NCBI GenBank assembly: GCA_900541745.1
Contig: UQLA01000003.1
Coordinates: 62,001 to 126,000 of the forward strand
Direction of reading: 5' to 3'
Source: an uncultured Collinsella sp.
GTDB taxonomy: Bacteria > Actinomycetota > Coriobacteriia > Coriobacteriales > Coriobacteriaceae
DNA length: 64,000 bases
Each line of letters begins with the position of its first letter. The stretch's first letter is position 1. Below the pieces are notes generated by a model that saw only the letters and a program-made list of their open reading frames with translations, did no database searches and was not told the DNA's origin. This document shows, in pieces, positions 1 to 7,617 of the stretch. A program made the position numbers and the translations under genes.

Positions 1-26
1 CATTCGATGTATAAAGGAGAAGGGTA

Positions 27-1013
27 ATGCCGATTAATGATCCCGAGAAGTCGGAGAATATGCGCAAGTCCATCCGCGTGTATTCCGGTTCCTCCAACCG
101 TCCCCTCGCTCAGAAGATTGCTGAGTACCTTGGGGTCGAGCTTTCGGGCCTTACGCTAAAGCAGTTCGCCAACGGTGAGATTTACGCCCGCTACGACGAG
201 ACCGTCCGCGGCGCCGACGTCTTCCTGATTCAGTCCGTGGCTGGCGGCAACGTCAACGACATGCTCATGGAGCTGCTCATCGCCACCGACGCTGCCAAGC
301 GCGCATCCGCCCGCTCCATCACCGCCGTTATCACCCACTACGGCTATGCCCGCCAGGACCGCAAGGCCGGCCCGCGCGAGCCCATCACCGCCCGCCTCGT
401 CGCCAACCTGCTCGAGCGCGCCGGCGTCGACCGCATCATCACCCTCGACCTGCACCAGGGTCAGATCCAGGGCTTCTTTGATATCCCGGTTAACCACCTG
501 TCCGCACTGCCGCTGTTTGGCCAGTACTACAACGACATGCACTTCGACACCGACAACCTGGTTGTCGTCTCCCCCGACGTGGGTCGCGCCAAGGCCGCCA
601 AGAAGCTGTCCGACATGCTCGGCTGCGACCTGGCCATCGCCCACAAGGGCCGTCCGCGCCACAACGCCGCCGAGGTAATGGGCATCATCGGTGACATCAA
701 GGGCAAGACCTGCGTCATCAACGACGACATGATCGACACCGCTGGCACCCTGTGCGCCAACGTCAAGGAGCTCAAGGCTATGGGTGCTGGCGACATCTAC
801 GTCTGCGCCACCCACGGCATCTTCTCCGGTCCGGCCATCGAGCGCCTGAACGACGCCCCGATCGTCGAGTGCGTCGTCACCGACGCTATTCCCGTCGAGG
901 TGGGCGGCAAGATCAAGACCATCTCGGTCGCCGAGGAGTTCGCCCAGGCCATCTCCGCCGTTTACCACGAGGAGCCCGTCTCCACGCTCGTCGGCGGCGA
1001 CTTCGCGCTGTAG
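27..1013 (+). CDS. prs: Ribose-phosphate pyrophosphokinase
   Basis: Cytosolic PRPP synthetase: transfers pyrophosphate from ATP to ribose-5-phosphate, giving PRPP for purine, pyrimidine, His and Trp synthesis. The 328-residue length is normal for the bacterial enzyme. Visible are the ATP-site flexible loop RQDRKAGP, the metal-binding segment LDLHQGQIQGFF and the PRPP-binding loop DDMIDTAGT. The chosen ATG lies 6 bases after AAAGGAGA; an internal ATG at 60 would remove a short non-conserved leader and is the alternative. It supplies PRPP to the pur genes and, indirectly, the pyrimidine branch of this window. The next gene, pth, follows after a long hairpin. Function is secure. Confidence 0.97.
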   Translation: MPINDPEKSENMRKSIRVYSGSSNRPLAQKIAEYLGVELSGLTLKQFANGEIYARYDETVRGADVFLIQSVAGGNVNDMLMELLIATDAAKRASARSITAVITHYGYARQDRKAGPREPITARLVANLLERAGVDRIITLDLHQGQIQGFFDIPVNHLSALPLFGQYYNDMHFDTDNLVVVSPDVGRAKAAKKLSDMLGCDLAIAHKGRPRHNAAEVMGIIGDIKGKTCVINDDMIDTAGTLCANVKELKAMGAGDIYVCATHGIFSGPAIERLNDAPIVECVVTDAIPVEVGGKIKTISVAEEFAQAISAVYHEEPVSTLVGGDFAL

Positions 1014-1036
1014 TCGCTCGACCCTCGCATCCCTCC

Positions 1037-1141
1037 GGAAGCCCCGGACACGCCTGCGGGGTTATCACGCGAACGTCCTCGCCGCTTTGCGGCTGCGGGA
1101 TGTTCGCTTTGATAACCCCTCCCGGCGTGTCCGGGGCTTCC
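1037..1141. repeat. Long intergenic hairpin H1
   Basis: An 18-bp perfect inverted repeat (GGAAGCCCCGGACACGCC at 1037-1054 and its complement at 1124-1141) encloses a second stem (GGGGTTATCA 1058-1067 with TGATAACCCC 1110-1119) and a third short one (GCGAAC/GTTCGC). No clear T-run follows, so it is not a classical intrinsic terminator. It resembles in architecture three other long hairpins in this window. Confidence 0.8.
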
Positions 1142-1255
1142 TGCTGTCTCGGGGCAGCTGTTTTCTGAAATGACTTTGCTGCAACCTTTCCTCGCATTCG
1201 GCGAGCGTGGTAGCCTTTGTCGTTGATTGAACTATTTACGTAACGGAGGACAAAC

Positions 1256-1885
1256 ATGGCAGCTGCACAGCCGCTCAAGATTCGCATGGTTGCCGGACTT
1301 GGCAACCCGGGCGAGGAGTATGCCGAGACCCGCCACAACGCCGGCTTTAAGGCAATCGACGAGCTGGCCCGTCAGGCCGGCGTCACGTACTGGAAAAACC
1401 AGGCCGGCGCCGAGGTCGCGCTCATCAACATCAACGACCCCGAGGAAGAAGGCGGCAAGCGCCAGATTGTGCTGGTCAAGCCGCAGTCGTACATGAATAC
1501 CTCGGGCGGCCCAATCTCCAAGCTCTGCCGCGAGTACAAGATCAAGGCCGAGGAGCTGCTCGTAATCCACGACGAGCTCGATATTCCCGCCGGCGACGTG
1601 CGTGTTAAGGTGGGCGGCGGCCATGCTGGCCACAACGGCCTGCGTTCCATCATCGACAAGATGGGCAGCCGCGACTTCAGCCGCATCCGCACCGGCATCG
1701 GCAACCCTCCCGGCAAGATGGCCGTCGCCGACTACGTGCTTAAGCAGCTGCGTGCCCGCGAGGCCGAGGATTTCCAGGACACCTGCGCCCGCGCGGCCGA
1801 CGCCGCCGGCCTGGCGATTGTGCACGGCGTGATCTATGCCCGCGATCACGTAAACGGCGCCGCCTCCGCCAACGGCAAGCACTAA
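1256..1885 (+). CDS. pth: Peptidyl-tRNA hydrolase
   Basis: Cleaves the ester bond of peptidyl-tRNAs released prematurely from ribosomes, recycling tRNA; cytosolic and normally essential. The catalytic set is complete: N17, H27, N81, D106 and N127 match E. coli N10, H20, N68, D93 and N114, with the family motifs GLGNPG, RHN and GGGHAGHNGLRS. Length is 209 residues; the N-terminus is about 7 residues longer than usual and a short polar tail ends the protein. The ATG follows GGAGG at good spacing. The pairing prs-pth is common in Gram-positive bacteria and Actinobacteria. The stop codon overlaps the first base of a tandem GGGACAGG repeat. Confidence 0.97.
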   Translation: MAAAQPLKIRMVAGLGNPGEEYAETRHNAGFKAIDELARQAGVTYWKNQAGAEVALININDPEEEGGKRQIVLVKPQSYMNTSGGPISKLCREYKIKAEELLVIHDELDIPAGDVRVKVGGGHAGHNGLRSIIDKMGSRDFSRIRTGIGNPPGKMAVADYVLKQLRAREAEDFQDTCARAADAAGLAIVHGVIYARDHVNGAASANGKH

Positions 1886-1932
1886 AACCTACCATTTAGG
1901 GACAGGTTAAACCTACCATTTAGGGACAGGTT
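1885..1932. repeat. Two tandem 24-bp direct repeats with GGGACAGG core
   Basis: Two exact copies (1885-1908 and 1909-1932) of a 24-bp unit that begins AAACCTACC and ends AGGGACAGGTT. The first base overlaps the pth stop codon. A diverged inverted copy lies at 2077-2108, so the set can fold back around the terminator between them. It belongs to the GGGACAG-core family scattered through this window. Confidence 0.85.
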
Positions 1933-2015
1933 TATTTTGGCAGGTTTTACCTGCGGGAACGCCCCAGCCGCGGCATCGCAATCAACCGCTCGCCGCCATA
2001 CACACATAACACCCC

Positions 2016-2055
2016 AAGGGGGCCGGCCTCATCACAACCCGAGGCCGGCCCCCTT
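2016..2055. terminator. GC-rich terminator-like hairpin after pth
   Basis: A 15-bp perfect stem, AAGGGGGCCGGCCTC paired with GAGGCCGGCCCCCTT, loop of about 10 bases. Only a weak T-tract follows on the plus strand (GCCGTTTTA), so it may need help to terminate. It probably ends prs/pth transcription. Confidence 0.6.
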
Positions 2056-2076
2056 GCCGTTTTACCCGATAAAACT

Positions 2077-2108
2077 GACCAAAATAAACCTGCCCCTATT
2101 TGGTAAGC
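2077..2108. repeat. Diverged inverted copy of the GGGACAGG repeat
   Basis: Contains CCAAAATAAACCTG followed by CCCCTATTTGG. It matches, with a few changes, the reverse complement of the second tandem copy plus its flank at 1909-1942. Together the copies form a BIME-like arrangement. Confidence 0.65.
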
Positions 2109-2170
2109 CAAAGCGGATAAACCCTGCTCCCAACCGCCGAAGACACACGTAAGTGACATGTCCATGAGGG

Positions 2171-2176
2171 TATAAT
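2171..2176 (+). promoter_or_regulatory. Perfect -10 box (TATAAT) of the NfnAB operon
   Basis: TATAAT at 2171-2176, with no convincing -35 at 16-18 bp. It would start transcription near 2183, giving a leader of roughly 100 bases that contains two hairpins. Confidence 0.5.
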
Positions 2177-2181
2177 CTGCA

Positions 2182-2263
2182 CCGTATGTCTGCACAACGC
2201 CTGTGCACGTACGGTTTTATTCGGGCTGCCGTCCATTTCCGTGGAGGCACGGTTCGGCGGCCC
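2182..2263 (+). promoter_or_regulatory. Structured leader with terminator-like hairpin upstream of the NfnAB operon
   Basis: Hairpin 1 pairs CCGTA (2182-2186) with TACGG (2210-2214) and TGCACA (2191-2196) with TGTGCA (2202-2207). TTTTATT follows at once, as in an intrinsic terminator. Hairpin 2 pairs GGGCTGCCG (2223-2231) with CGGCGGCCC (2255-2263) around an inner TCCA/TGGA pair and ends about 10 bases before the ribosome-binding region. This suggests attenuation, or only a stabilising 5' structure; I recognise no named riboswitch class. Confidence 0.45.
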
Positions 2264-2281
2264 TAACAAGAGAGGGGTTCT

Positions 2282-3121
2282 ATGTATAAGATCCTGGAGA
2301 AGACGCAGTTCTCTGAGAAGGTGTTCAAGTTCCGCATCGAGGCGCCTGCAATCGCCAAACATGCGCACGCTGGACAGTTCCTCATGGTTCGCGCCAACGA
2401 GACGGGCGAGCGCGTCCCGTTTACCCTGGCCGGCTGGAACGGTGACGAGGGCTGGGTCGAGTTCATCTTCATGGTGATCGGCAAGACCACCGAGATGCTG
2501 TCCACCTACGAGGCCGGCGAGTCGCTGCGCGACGTCGTGGGCCCGCTGGGCGTTCCTACCGAGATGACTGAGGGCCCCTGCGCCGTCATTGGCGGCGGCG
2601 TCGGCCTGGCAATTGCCTTCCCGGTCGCCAAGCACCTGGTCGAGACCGGTCACGAGGTGCACGCCATCATGGGCGCCCGCACCAAGGACCTCCTGCTCAT
2701 GGAGGACCAGTTCCGCGAGCTCCTCGACGAAGATCACATCCACATCACCACTGACGACGGCTCCTACGGCGAGCAGGGCGTTGTCACCGCTCCGCTGGAG
2801 CGCCTGCTGCAGGACAAGGCCGTGAGCCAGGTCTTCTGCGTCGGCCCCGTTCCGATGATGAAGTTCTCGACCCTCACCGCCCAGAAGTACGACACCCCCA
2901 TCACCGCGTCGCTCAACCCCATCATGGTTGACGGCACCGGCATGTGCGGCTGCTGCCGCGTCGAGGTGGGCGGCGTGACCAAGTTCGCTTGCGTCGACGG
3001 CCCCGACTTCGATGCCACCCTGGTCGACTGGGATGACCTTCGTGCCCGCCAGGCCGCTTACCGTTCCGAAGAGGGCGAGTCCCTCAAGGCCTATGAGGAA
3101 AAGAGCTGCGCATGCCACTAG
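2282..3121 (+). CDS. NfnA-like FAD/[2Fe-2S] oxidoreductase subunit (SudB / DHODH electron-transfer family)
   Basis: Ferredoxin-reductase-fold flavoprotein of 279 residues. It has an FAD-binding segment (GERVPFTLAGW), a nucleotide-binding glycine-rich loop (GGGVGLAIAFPVAKHL) and a C-terminal cysteine cluster (GTGMCGCCRVEVGG, then CVDGPDFD) that binds [2Fe-2S] in this family. Directly downstream and overlapping by 10 bp is the glutamate-synthase-small-subunit-like partner. That gene pair and order are typical of NfnAB (NADH-dependent ferredoxin:NADP oxidoreductase) and of the homologous sulfide dehydrogenase SudBA. Bifurcation among NADH, ferredoxin and NADPH is the likely role but cannot be proved from sequence. 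The ATG at 2282 has only a modest Shine-Dalgarno (AGAGAGGGG) and follows a structured leader. Confidence 0.88.
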   Translation: MYKILEKTQFSEKVFKFRIEAPAIAKHAHAGQFLMVRANETGERVPFTLAGWNGDEGWVEFIFMVIGKTTEMLSTYEAGESLRDVVGPLGVPTEMTEGPCAVIGGGVGLAIAFPVAKHLVETGHEVHAIMGARTKDLLLMEDQFRELLDEDHIHITTDDGSYGEQGVVTAPLERLLQDKAVSQVFCVGPVPMMKFSTLTAQKYDTPITASLNPIMVDGTGMCGCCRVEVGGVTKFACVDGPDFDATLVDWDDLRARQAAYRSEEGESLKAYEEKSCACH

Positions 3122-4521
3122 TTAACGGTCGTTTCGTTGCCGATATGAAGTCGCCCCGCACCCCCGATAACGAGGAGCCGGCTGCCGAGCGTGCCTGCGA
3201 CTTCCGCCCCGTCGACAAGGGCTTCACCGAGGAAATGGCGCTGGCCGAGGCCGAGCGCTGCCTCAACTGCAAGAAGCCGTTCTGTGTTGAGGGCTGCCCC
3301 GTCAACATCAACATCCCCCGCTTTATCGAGCAGATCCGCGAGAAGGACTTCGGCGGCGCTCTCGATACCATCCGCGAGGACTCCATGCTTCCCGCTATCT
3401 GCGGCCGCGTCTGCCCGCAGGAGAACCAGTGCGAGGGCAAGTGCATCCGCGGCAAGAAGTCCGAGCCCGTGGCCATCGGCCAGCTCGAGCGCTTCCTGGG
3501 TGACCGCCCCGAGCTCGCCTCCACGCCCAAGATGGCCCCCAAGAACGGCAAGAAGGTCGCCGTCGTCGGCTCCGGCCCGTCCGGCATCACCTGCGCCGGC
3601 GAGCTCGCCCGTAACGGTTTTGACGTCACCGTCTTTGAGGCATTCTTCACCGGCGGCGGCGTGCTGGTCTACGGCATCCCCGAGTTCCGTCTGCCCAAGG
3701 CAGTCGTCAAGCGCGAGATCGACGGCCTGGAGGACATGGGCGTCAAGTTTGAGTACAACTCCGTCGTGGGCAACATGGCTACGGCCGAGGAGCTGTTCGA
3801 GCAGGGCTTCGACGCCATCTACGTGGCGACCGGCGCTGGCCTGCCCAAGTTCCTCAATGTCCCCGGCGAGAACCTGCCCAACGTCTTCTTCGCGAACGAG
3901 TACCTCACCCGCGTAAACTTGATGAAGGCCAACAAGTTCCCCGAGTACGACACCCCCACCAAGCACGGCAAGAACGTCGTCGTCTTTGGTGGCGGCAACG
4001 TGGCCATGGACGCCGTCCGTACTGCCAAGCGCCTGGGCGCCGAGCATGCCATCATCGCCTACCGTCGTACCGAAGATGAGATGCCCTGCCGTCGCGCCGA
4101 GCTGCACCATGCCAAGGCCGAGGGCGTCGAGGTTCTGCCGCTCGTTTCCCCGCTCGAGTTTGTCGCTGGCGAGGACGGCTCCGTGTGCGCCGTCAAGGTC
4201 CAGAAGATGGAGCTTGGCGAGCCCGACGAGTCCGGCCGTCGTCGCCCGGTGCCCATCGAGGGCGCCATCGAGGAGATTCCCTGCGACGTCGCGATCTCGG
4301 CTATCGGTACCAACGCCAACCCCTTCGCAAAGAAAATCGGCGGCAAGATGGAGCTCAACAAGTGGGGCTACATCGTCGCCGACGAGGAGACCGGCCAGAC
4401 CACCGATCCCCGCATCTGGGCTGGCGGCGACATCGTCACCGGTGCCGCTACGGTCATTCTGGCGATGGGCGCCGGCAAGAAGGCCGCCGCTTCCATCACC
4501 AAGAGCCTGCTGGGCGAGTAA
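3112..4521 (+). CDS. NfnB / homotetrameric NADPH-dependent glutamate synthase-like subunit (GltA family)
   Basis: A 469-residue flavoprotein. The N-terminal domain has two cysteine clusters (CLNCKKPFCVEGCP, then ICGRVCPQENQCEGKC) that hold [4Fe-4S] clusters in this family. Two Rossmann nucleotide-binding motifs follow (VVGSGPSGITCAGELA for FAD, VVFGGGNVAMDAVRTAKRLG for NADPH). Databases usually call this protein glutamate synthase, but no glutaminase or FMN large subunit is present. The upstream FAD/[2Fe-2S] gene points to an Nfn-type complex. Its ATG lies inside the end of the upstream gene (10-bp overlap), implying translational coupling. A strong terminator follows 30 bp after the stop. 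Confidence 0.88.
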   Translation: MPLVNGRFVADMKSPRTPDNEEPAAERACDFRPVDKGFTEEMALAEAERCLNCKKPFCVEGCPVNINIPRFIEQIREKDFGGALDTIREDSMLPAICGRVCPQENQCEGKCIRGKKSEPVAIGQLERFLGDRPELASTPKMAPKNGKKVAVVGSGPSGITCAGELARNGFDVTVFEAFFTGGGVLVYGIPEFRLPKAVVKREIDGLEDMGVKFEYNSVVGNMATAEELFEQGFDAIYVATGAGLPKFLNVPGENLPNVFFANEYLTRVNLMKANKFPEYDTPTKHGKNVVVFGGGNVAMDAVRTAKRLGAEHAIIAYRRTEDEMPCRRAELHHAKAEGVEVLPLVSPLEFVAGEDGSVCAVKVQKMELGEPDESGRRRPVPIEGAIEEIPCDVAISAIGTNANPFAKKIGGKMELNKWGYIVADEETGQTTDPRIWAGGDIVTGAATVILAMGAGKKAAASITKSLLGE

Positions 4522-4549
4522 TCACCCTCAACGCTAGCCATCAAACGGC

Positions 4550-4588
4550 AAAGTCCCCGTCGAGCACACGCCCGGCGGGGACTTTTTC
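4550..4588 (+). terminator. Intrinsic terminator of the NfnAB operon
   Basis: Stem AAAGTCCCCG paired with CGGGGACTTT around a 16-base loop, with T5 at 4583-4587. It stands 28 bp after the nfnB stop codon. Confidence 0.9.
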
Positions 4589-4612
4589 TATGCCGATCGC
4601 CCTACCACCGCA

Positions 4613-4644
4613 AAGGTGTCTGTCCCCTTTGTGGTGGTTTTGGT
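4613..4644. repeat. GGGACAG-core repeat (reverse orientation)
   Basis: AAAGGTGTCTGTCCCCTTTG followed by TGGTGG. It lies just past the stop of the minus-strand cytidylate-kinase-like gene and is related to the AAAGG..CCTTTGTGGTGG element at 37624-37656. Confidence 0.6.
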
Positions 4645-4647
4645 CGG

Positions 4648-5271
4648 TTAGCCTTCGAGCTGCGCCACCTTGTAGCGGTAGGCAGCGGCGATAACGTCTT
4701 TGCAGCCCTCGCGGCCCAGCTTGGCGCGGTTGACGACGATGTCTTTGCCGCTCGTCATCTTCCACTTTCCGGCACTGTAGCGCTTATAGAACGCCTCGCG
4801 CGCCTTCTGCTGCTGCTTGACCAGCTTGGCGCCCTTCTTTTTGTTAAGACCACGCTTCTTGCGCACGATCTCGACGCGGTCCTCAAAGGGAGCGGTCACC
4901 AACACGGCAATGTGGTTGGGGTTGTTGCGCAGCAGATAATCGGACAGGCGGCCTTCGATAATGCAGCTCTCGGTCTCGCCCAGATCCAAAATCACCTGGC
5001 TCATCTTTTGGAACAACTTGTCCGAGTACGAACGCGCGTCGTAACGGTCGGGCAGAAACGCCATGTTCTCCACGGCCAGGCGCTCGTCGTAGGCGGCCAT
5101 CTTGTCGAGCGACTCACCTGCGCGCAGCGAAGCACGTACCAGCAGCTCGTTATCGTACAGCGGAATCCCCAACTCGTTGGCAAGCATGCGACCAATCTCG
5201 TGGCCCTCGGCGCCAAAGTCGCGCGCGATGGTAATGACCACAGGACTCTTCTTGTTCTCCAGATCGCTCAT
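4648..5271 (-). CDS. Cytidylate kinase-like family protein
   Basis: A 207-residue P-loop NMP-kinase-fold protein of the cytidylate-kinase-like family (PF13189 type). The N-terminal signature is VVITIARDFGAEGHEIGRML, in which the usual GSGG phosphate loop reads GAEG. An LID-like basic region (KKRGLNKKKGAKLVKQQQ) and a SGKDIVVN segment come later. Family members are generally uncharacterised; a nucleotide or nucleoside phosphotransfer role is inferred. The ATG at 5271 follows AAAGGA with good spacing; an upstream in-frame start would extend into a GGGACAG repeat and is rejected. It is the last gene after the amino-acid ABC transporter and may be co-transcribed with it, 48 bp downstream. Confidence 0.8.
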   Translation of the reverse strand: MSDLENKKSPVVITIARDFGAEGHEIGRMLANELGIPLYDNELLVRASLRAGESLDKMAAYDERLAVENMAFLPDRYDARSYSDKLFQKMSQVILDLGETESCIIEGRLSDYLLRNNPNHIAVLVTAPFEDRVEIVRKKRGLNKKKGAKLVKQQQKAREAFYKRYSAGKWKMTSGKDIVVNRAKLGREGCKDVIAAAYRYKVAQLEG

Positions 5272-5290
5272 CGCGATTCCTTTCTCTATG

Positions 5291-5316
5291 TGACAAAGGG
5301 GCTGTCCCTTTGCCAC
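5291..5316. repeat. GGGACAG-core palindromic repeat
   Basis: CAAAGGGGCTGTCCCTTTG forms an imperfect palindrome in the short gap between the second permease gene and the kinase-like gene. Confidence 0.6.
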
Positions 5317-5319
5317 ATT

Positions 5320-5958
5320 CTACGCTGCCACCATTCGCCTCTGATACGCTCTCACCAGCAGCGAGATACCAAAGTTGAGCACAAAGTACATCGCAAACAC
5401 CAGGCCGTAGAGCATAAGAACCTGCGACAGGTCGATCGCGTGGGCCATCACGACGTTTGCCGTGTACATGAGCTCGGCCACGTTAATGCCCGAAAGATAC
5501 GAGCTGTCCTTGATGACGGTCGTGCACTGGCTAAACAGCGCCGGAATGATCGTCTTAAACGTCTGCGGGAGAATGATGTAGCGCATGGTGGCAAAGAAGC
5601 CGAAGCCCTGGCTCTGCGCTGCCTCAAACTGGCCGCGCGGAATCGAGTTGAGGCCGCCGCGCACAATCTCGGCCATAACAGCGCTGGTAAACAGCGTAAA
5701 GGCGATGGTCGAAATCACAATGTCCAAACCCTGCACCGTAAAGTAGATAAACAGGATCCACAGCAGGTTCGGCGTGCAACGGAACAGCTCGATATAGGCG
5801 CTCACCAAAATACGGAACGGGCGGGGCGCATAGCTTTTAACAAGCGCCAGCACCGTGCCAAAGATGAGCGAGAAAAAGATCGACAGCGCCGAGATCTCGA
5901 TCGTCTTAACAAAGCCGCCCCAAATGTAGAGCAGGTTGGTCGCGTTGAAGATTTCCAT
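5320..5958 (-). CDS. Amino-acid ABC transporter permease (His/Glu/Gln/Arg family), second subunit
   Basis: A 212-residue inner-membrane permease of the polar amino-acid uptake family. Hydrophobic segments occur near residues 15-40, 55-75, 80-105 and 180-205. The cytoplasmic EAA loop reads GQFEAAQSQGFGFFATMRYIILPQ and is the contact for the ATPase. The ATG at 5958 follows GAGGAGG and starts 3 bp after the stop of the first permease, so the two are translationally coupled. In this family two permeases commonly form a heterodimer with one ATPase dimer and a binding protein, all present here. The exact substrate cannot be read from the sequence. Confidence 0.93.
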   Translation of the reverse strand: MEIFNATNLLYIWGGFVKTIEISALSIFFSLIFGTVLALVKSYAPRPFRILVSAYIELFRCTPNLLWILFIYFTVQGLDIVISTIAFTLFTSAVMAEIVRGGLNSIPRGQFEAAQSQGFGFFATMRYIILPQTFKTIIPALFSQCTTVIKDSSYLSGINVAELMYTANVVMAHAIDLSQVLMLYGLVFAMYFVLNFGISLLVRAYQRRMVAA

Positions 5959-5961
5959 GCG

Positions 5962-6708
5962 CTAGGCCTCCTCTACGTTGTCGAGCCCCAGCTCGGCCAG
6001 GCTCACGCCGCGCGGACGCTCCTTGGAGCGGCGCTCGAGCCACTGCACCAGCATGGCGAGCGGAAAGCAGATGATGAAGTACATAAGGCAGCAGACGATG
6101 TATCCCTGCAGGTAACCGTACAGACTCACAAAGTTGTCGGAACGGTACATAAGGTCGCCGCCGGCCACAAGCGCCAGTACCGACGTGTTCTTGACCAGGT
6201 TGAGCGCCTGGTTACACAGCGGCGGCAGAATGATCTTGAATGTCTGGGGCAGCACGATGTACCAGTAGGCCTGCACACGGGTGAAGCCCTGGCTCTGGGC
6301 CGCCTCCATCTGACCGCGCGGAACCGCCTCGATACCAGTGCGGATGACCTCCGAAATGTAGGCCGCGTGATACAGGCCCACGCCCAAGAAGCCCAGCACG
6401 AACGGCGCGATGCGCACCGGCTGGTCGGCACCGGTTATGGCCTGCAAAAACTGCGGACCGGCCATGTACATAAAGAGCACCTGCACGGGCAACGGGGTGT
6501 TCTGGTAAAACTCCACGTACACGCGGCTTATGGCGCGCAGCACGCGCGAGCGAGTGGTAGAGAACACGCCCAGCAGCGTGCCCAGCACCAGCGACAGCAG
6601 CAGACCGGCAACGACCACCTGCAGCGTCACGCCAAAGCCCTCCCAGAAGGGCCCCATGTTTTGAAATGTCGTCGACCAACGGTCGGCGTCAAATAATCCT
6701 TCGAGCAT
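5962..6708 (-). CDS. Amino-acid ABC transporter permease, first subunit
   Basis: A 248-residue permease with the same fold as its downstream partner. The first membrane segment is at about residues 20-45 (TLQVVVAGLLLSLVLGTLLG) and the EAA loop reads GQMEAAQSQGFTRVQAYWYI. The start at 6708 follows AAGGAAGGA; a longer form from 6741 lacks a good ribosome-binding site. It sits 25 bp after the binding-protein gene in the order ATPase, binding protein, permease, permease. It should carry a polar amino acid such as glutamine, glutamate or arginine across the membrane; the identity is inferred from the family only. Confidence 0.93.
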   Translation of the reverse strand: MLEGLFDADRWSTTFQNMGPFWEGFGVTLQVVVAGLLLSLVLGTLLGVFSTTRSRVLRAISRVYVEFYQNTPLPVQVLFMYMAGPQFLQAITGADQPVRIAPFVLGFLGVGLYHAAYISEVIRTGIEAVPRGQMEAAQSQGFTRVQAYWYIVLPQTFKIILPPLCNQALNLVKNTSVLALVAGGDLMYRSDNFVSLYGYLQGYIVCCLMYFIICFPLAMLVQWLERRSKERPRGVSLAELGLDNVEEA

Positions 6709-6733
6709 TTGATTCCTTCCTTGGACGATGCGC

Positions 6734-7609
6734 CTATACAAGACCCCAGGTCTTGACCTCTTGGTCGAGCCAGCCGTCGGCCAGGCGATCGCATATCACC
6801 TGATCGACCACGGCCGAAAGGTCGCAACCCTTCTTGGTCGCCACGCCGTAGCCCTGCTCGCCAAACTTGACCTCGGGCTGCAGCAGCTCAACGGTCTCGT
6901 TCATGTAACCGGCCAGCGTGGAGCGGTCCATGGCAAAGACGTCGATATTGCCGGCGTCGAGCGAACTCTTGATGATGGGGTAGCCGCTAAAGGCCCTAAA
7001 CTCGGGCTTGCAGCTAAAGCCGTTGTCCTTGATCATCTGCTCGATCAGGCCCTGCGTGGTGGCGCCCTGGCTCACGCCAATGACCTTGCCGTCCAGGTCC
7101 TCAATCGAGGTAAAGCCCGAACGCTTCTTGACCATGAGTCCCACGTAGTCGGTGCGGTACGGCGTCGAGAAATCCCAGCTCTTCTTGCGCTCGTCGGTGA
7201 TGGTGTAGGTCGCCGCGACCACGTCGAGTTGGCCGTTATCGATCAGCGGGCCGCGCGTCTTGGGCGTTACGTCGGTAAACTCGACAAGCTCCTGGGCGCG
7301 GGCCTCCTTGTAGCTCACGCCAAAGACGGCAGCGGCGATCTGGTAGCACAAATCGACTTCCATGCCCTCAAAGCGGCCCTTGGCGGTGTCGTAATAGCCA
7401 TAGCCGGGAACGTCCTTCTTAACGCCTGCATTCAGATGGCCACGCGACTTGATGGCCGCAAGCTTGGACCCCTTGTCGGAGCCCTCGCCGCTGGTGGAGT
7501 TGCCGCAACCGGTAAGCGCGGTCCCCGTCAGCGCAAGCATGCCGGCGCCAGCCAGCTGCAAAAAGTGACGGCGCGACACGGCCGCCCTCGTCATATCCGT
7601 CATGTCCAT
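6734..7609 (-). CDS. Amino-acid ABC transporter substrate-binding lipoprotein
   Basis: Family 3 extracellular solute-binding protein of about 291 residues. The N-terminus carries a twin-arginine-like signal (SRRHFLQLAG) and a lipobox LTGC, so it is probably exported and lipid-anchored on the outer face of the membrane. The mature part shows the family features GMEVDLCYQIAAAVFG, LDVVAATYTIT, FSTPY and VIGVSQGATTQGLIEQM. ATG at 7609 is taken as start; a GTG directly before it and two further ATGs leave a few residues of uncertainty. It lies 8 bp after the ATPase gene. A Tat-type signal on such a protein is less common than a Sec signal. Confidence 0.92.
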   Translation of the reverse strand: MDMTDMTRAAVSRRHFLQLAGAGMLALTGTALTGCGNSTSGEGSDKGSKLAAIKSRGHLNAGVKKDVPGYGYYDTAKGRFEGMEVDLCYQIAAAVFGVSYKEARAQELVEFTDVTPKTRGPLIDNGQLDVVAATYTITDERKKSWDFSTPYRTDYVGLMVKKRSGFTSIEDLDGKVIGVSQGATTQGLIEQMIKDNGFSCKPEFRAFSGYPIIKSSLDAGNIDVFAMDRSTLAGYMNETVELLQPEVKFGEQGYGVATKKGCDLSAVVDQVICDRLADGWLDQEVKTWGLV

Positions 7610-7617
7610 CACCGCGC

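Noticed and set aside
153..160. Quinolone-resistance change in GyrA (protein residues 153-157, not window bases)
   Set aside because: The residues equal to E. coli 83 and 87 are Ser and Glu, the usual susceptible state in Gram-positive bacteria.
1885..1932. CRISPR-like repeats
   Set aside because: Two copies directly abut with no spacer between them, and no cas gene occurs anywhere in the window.
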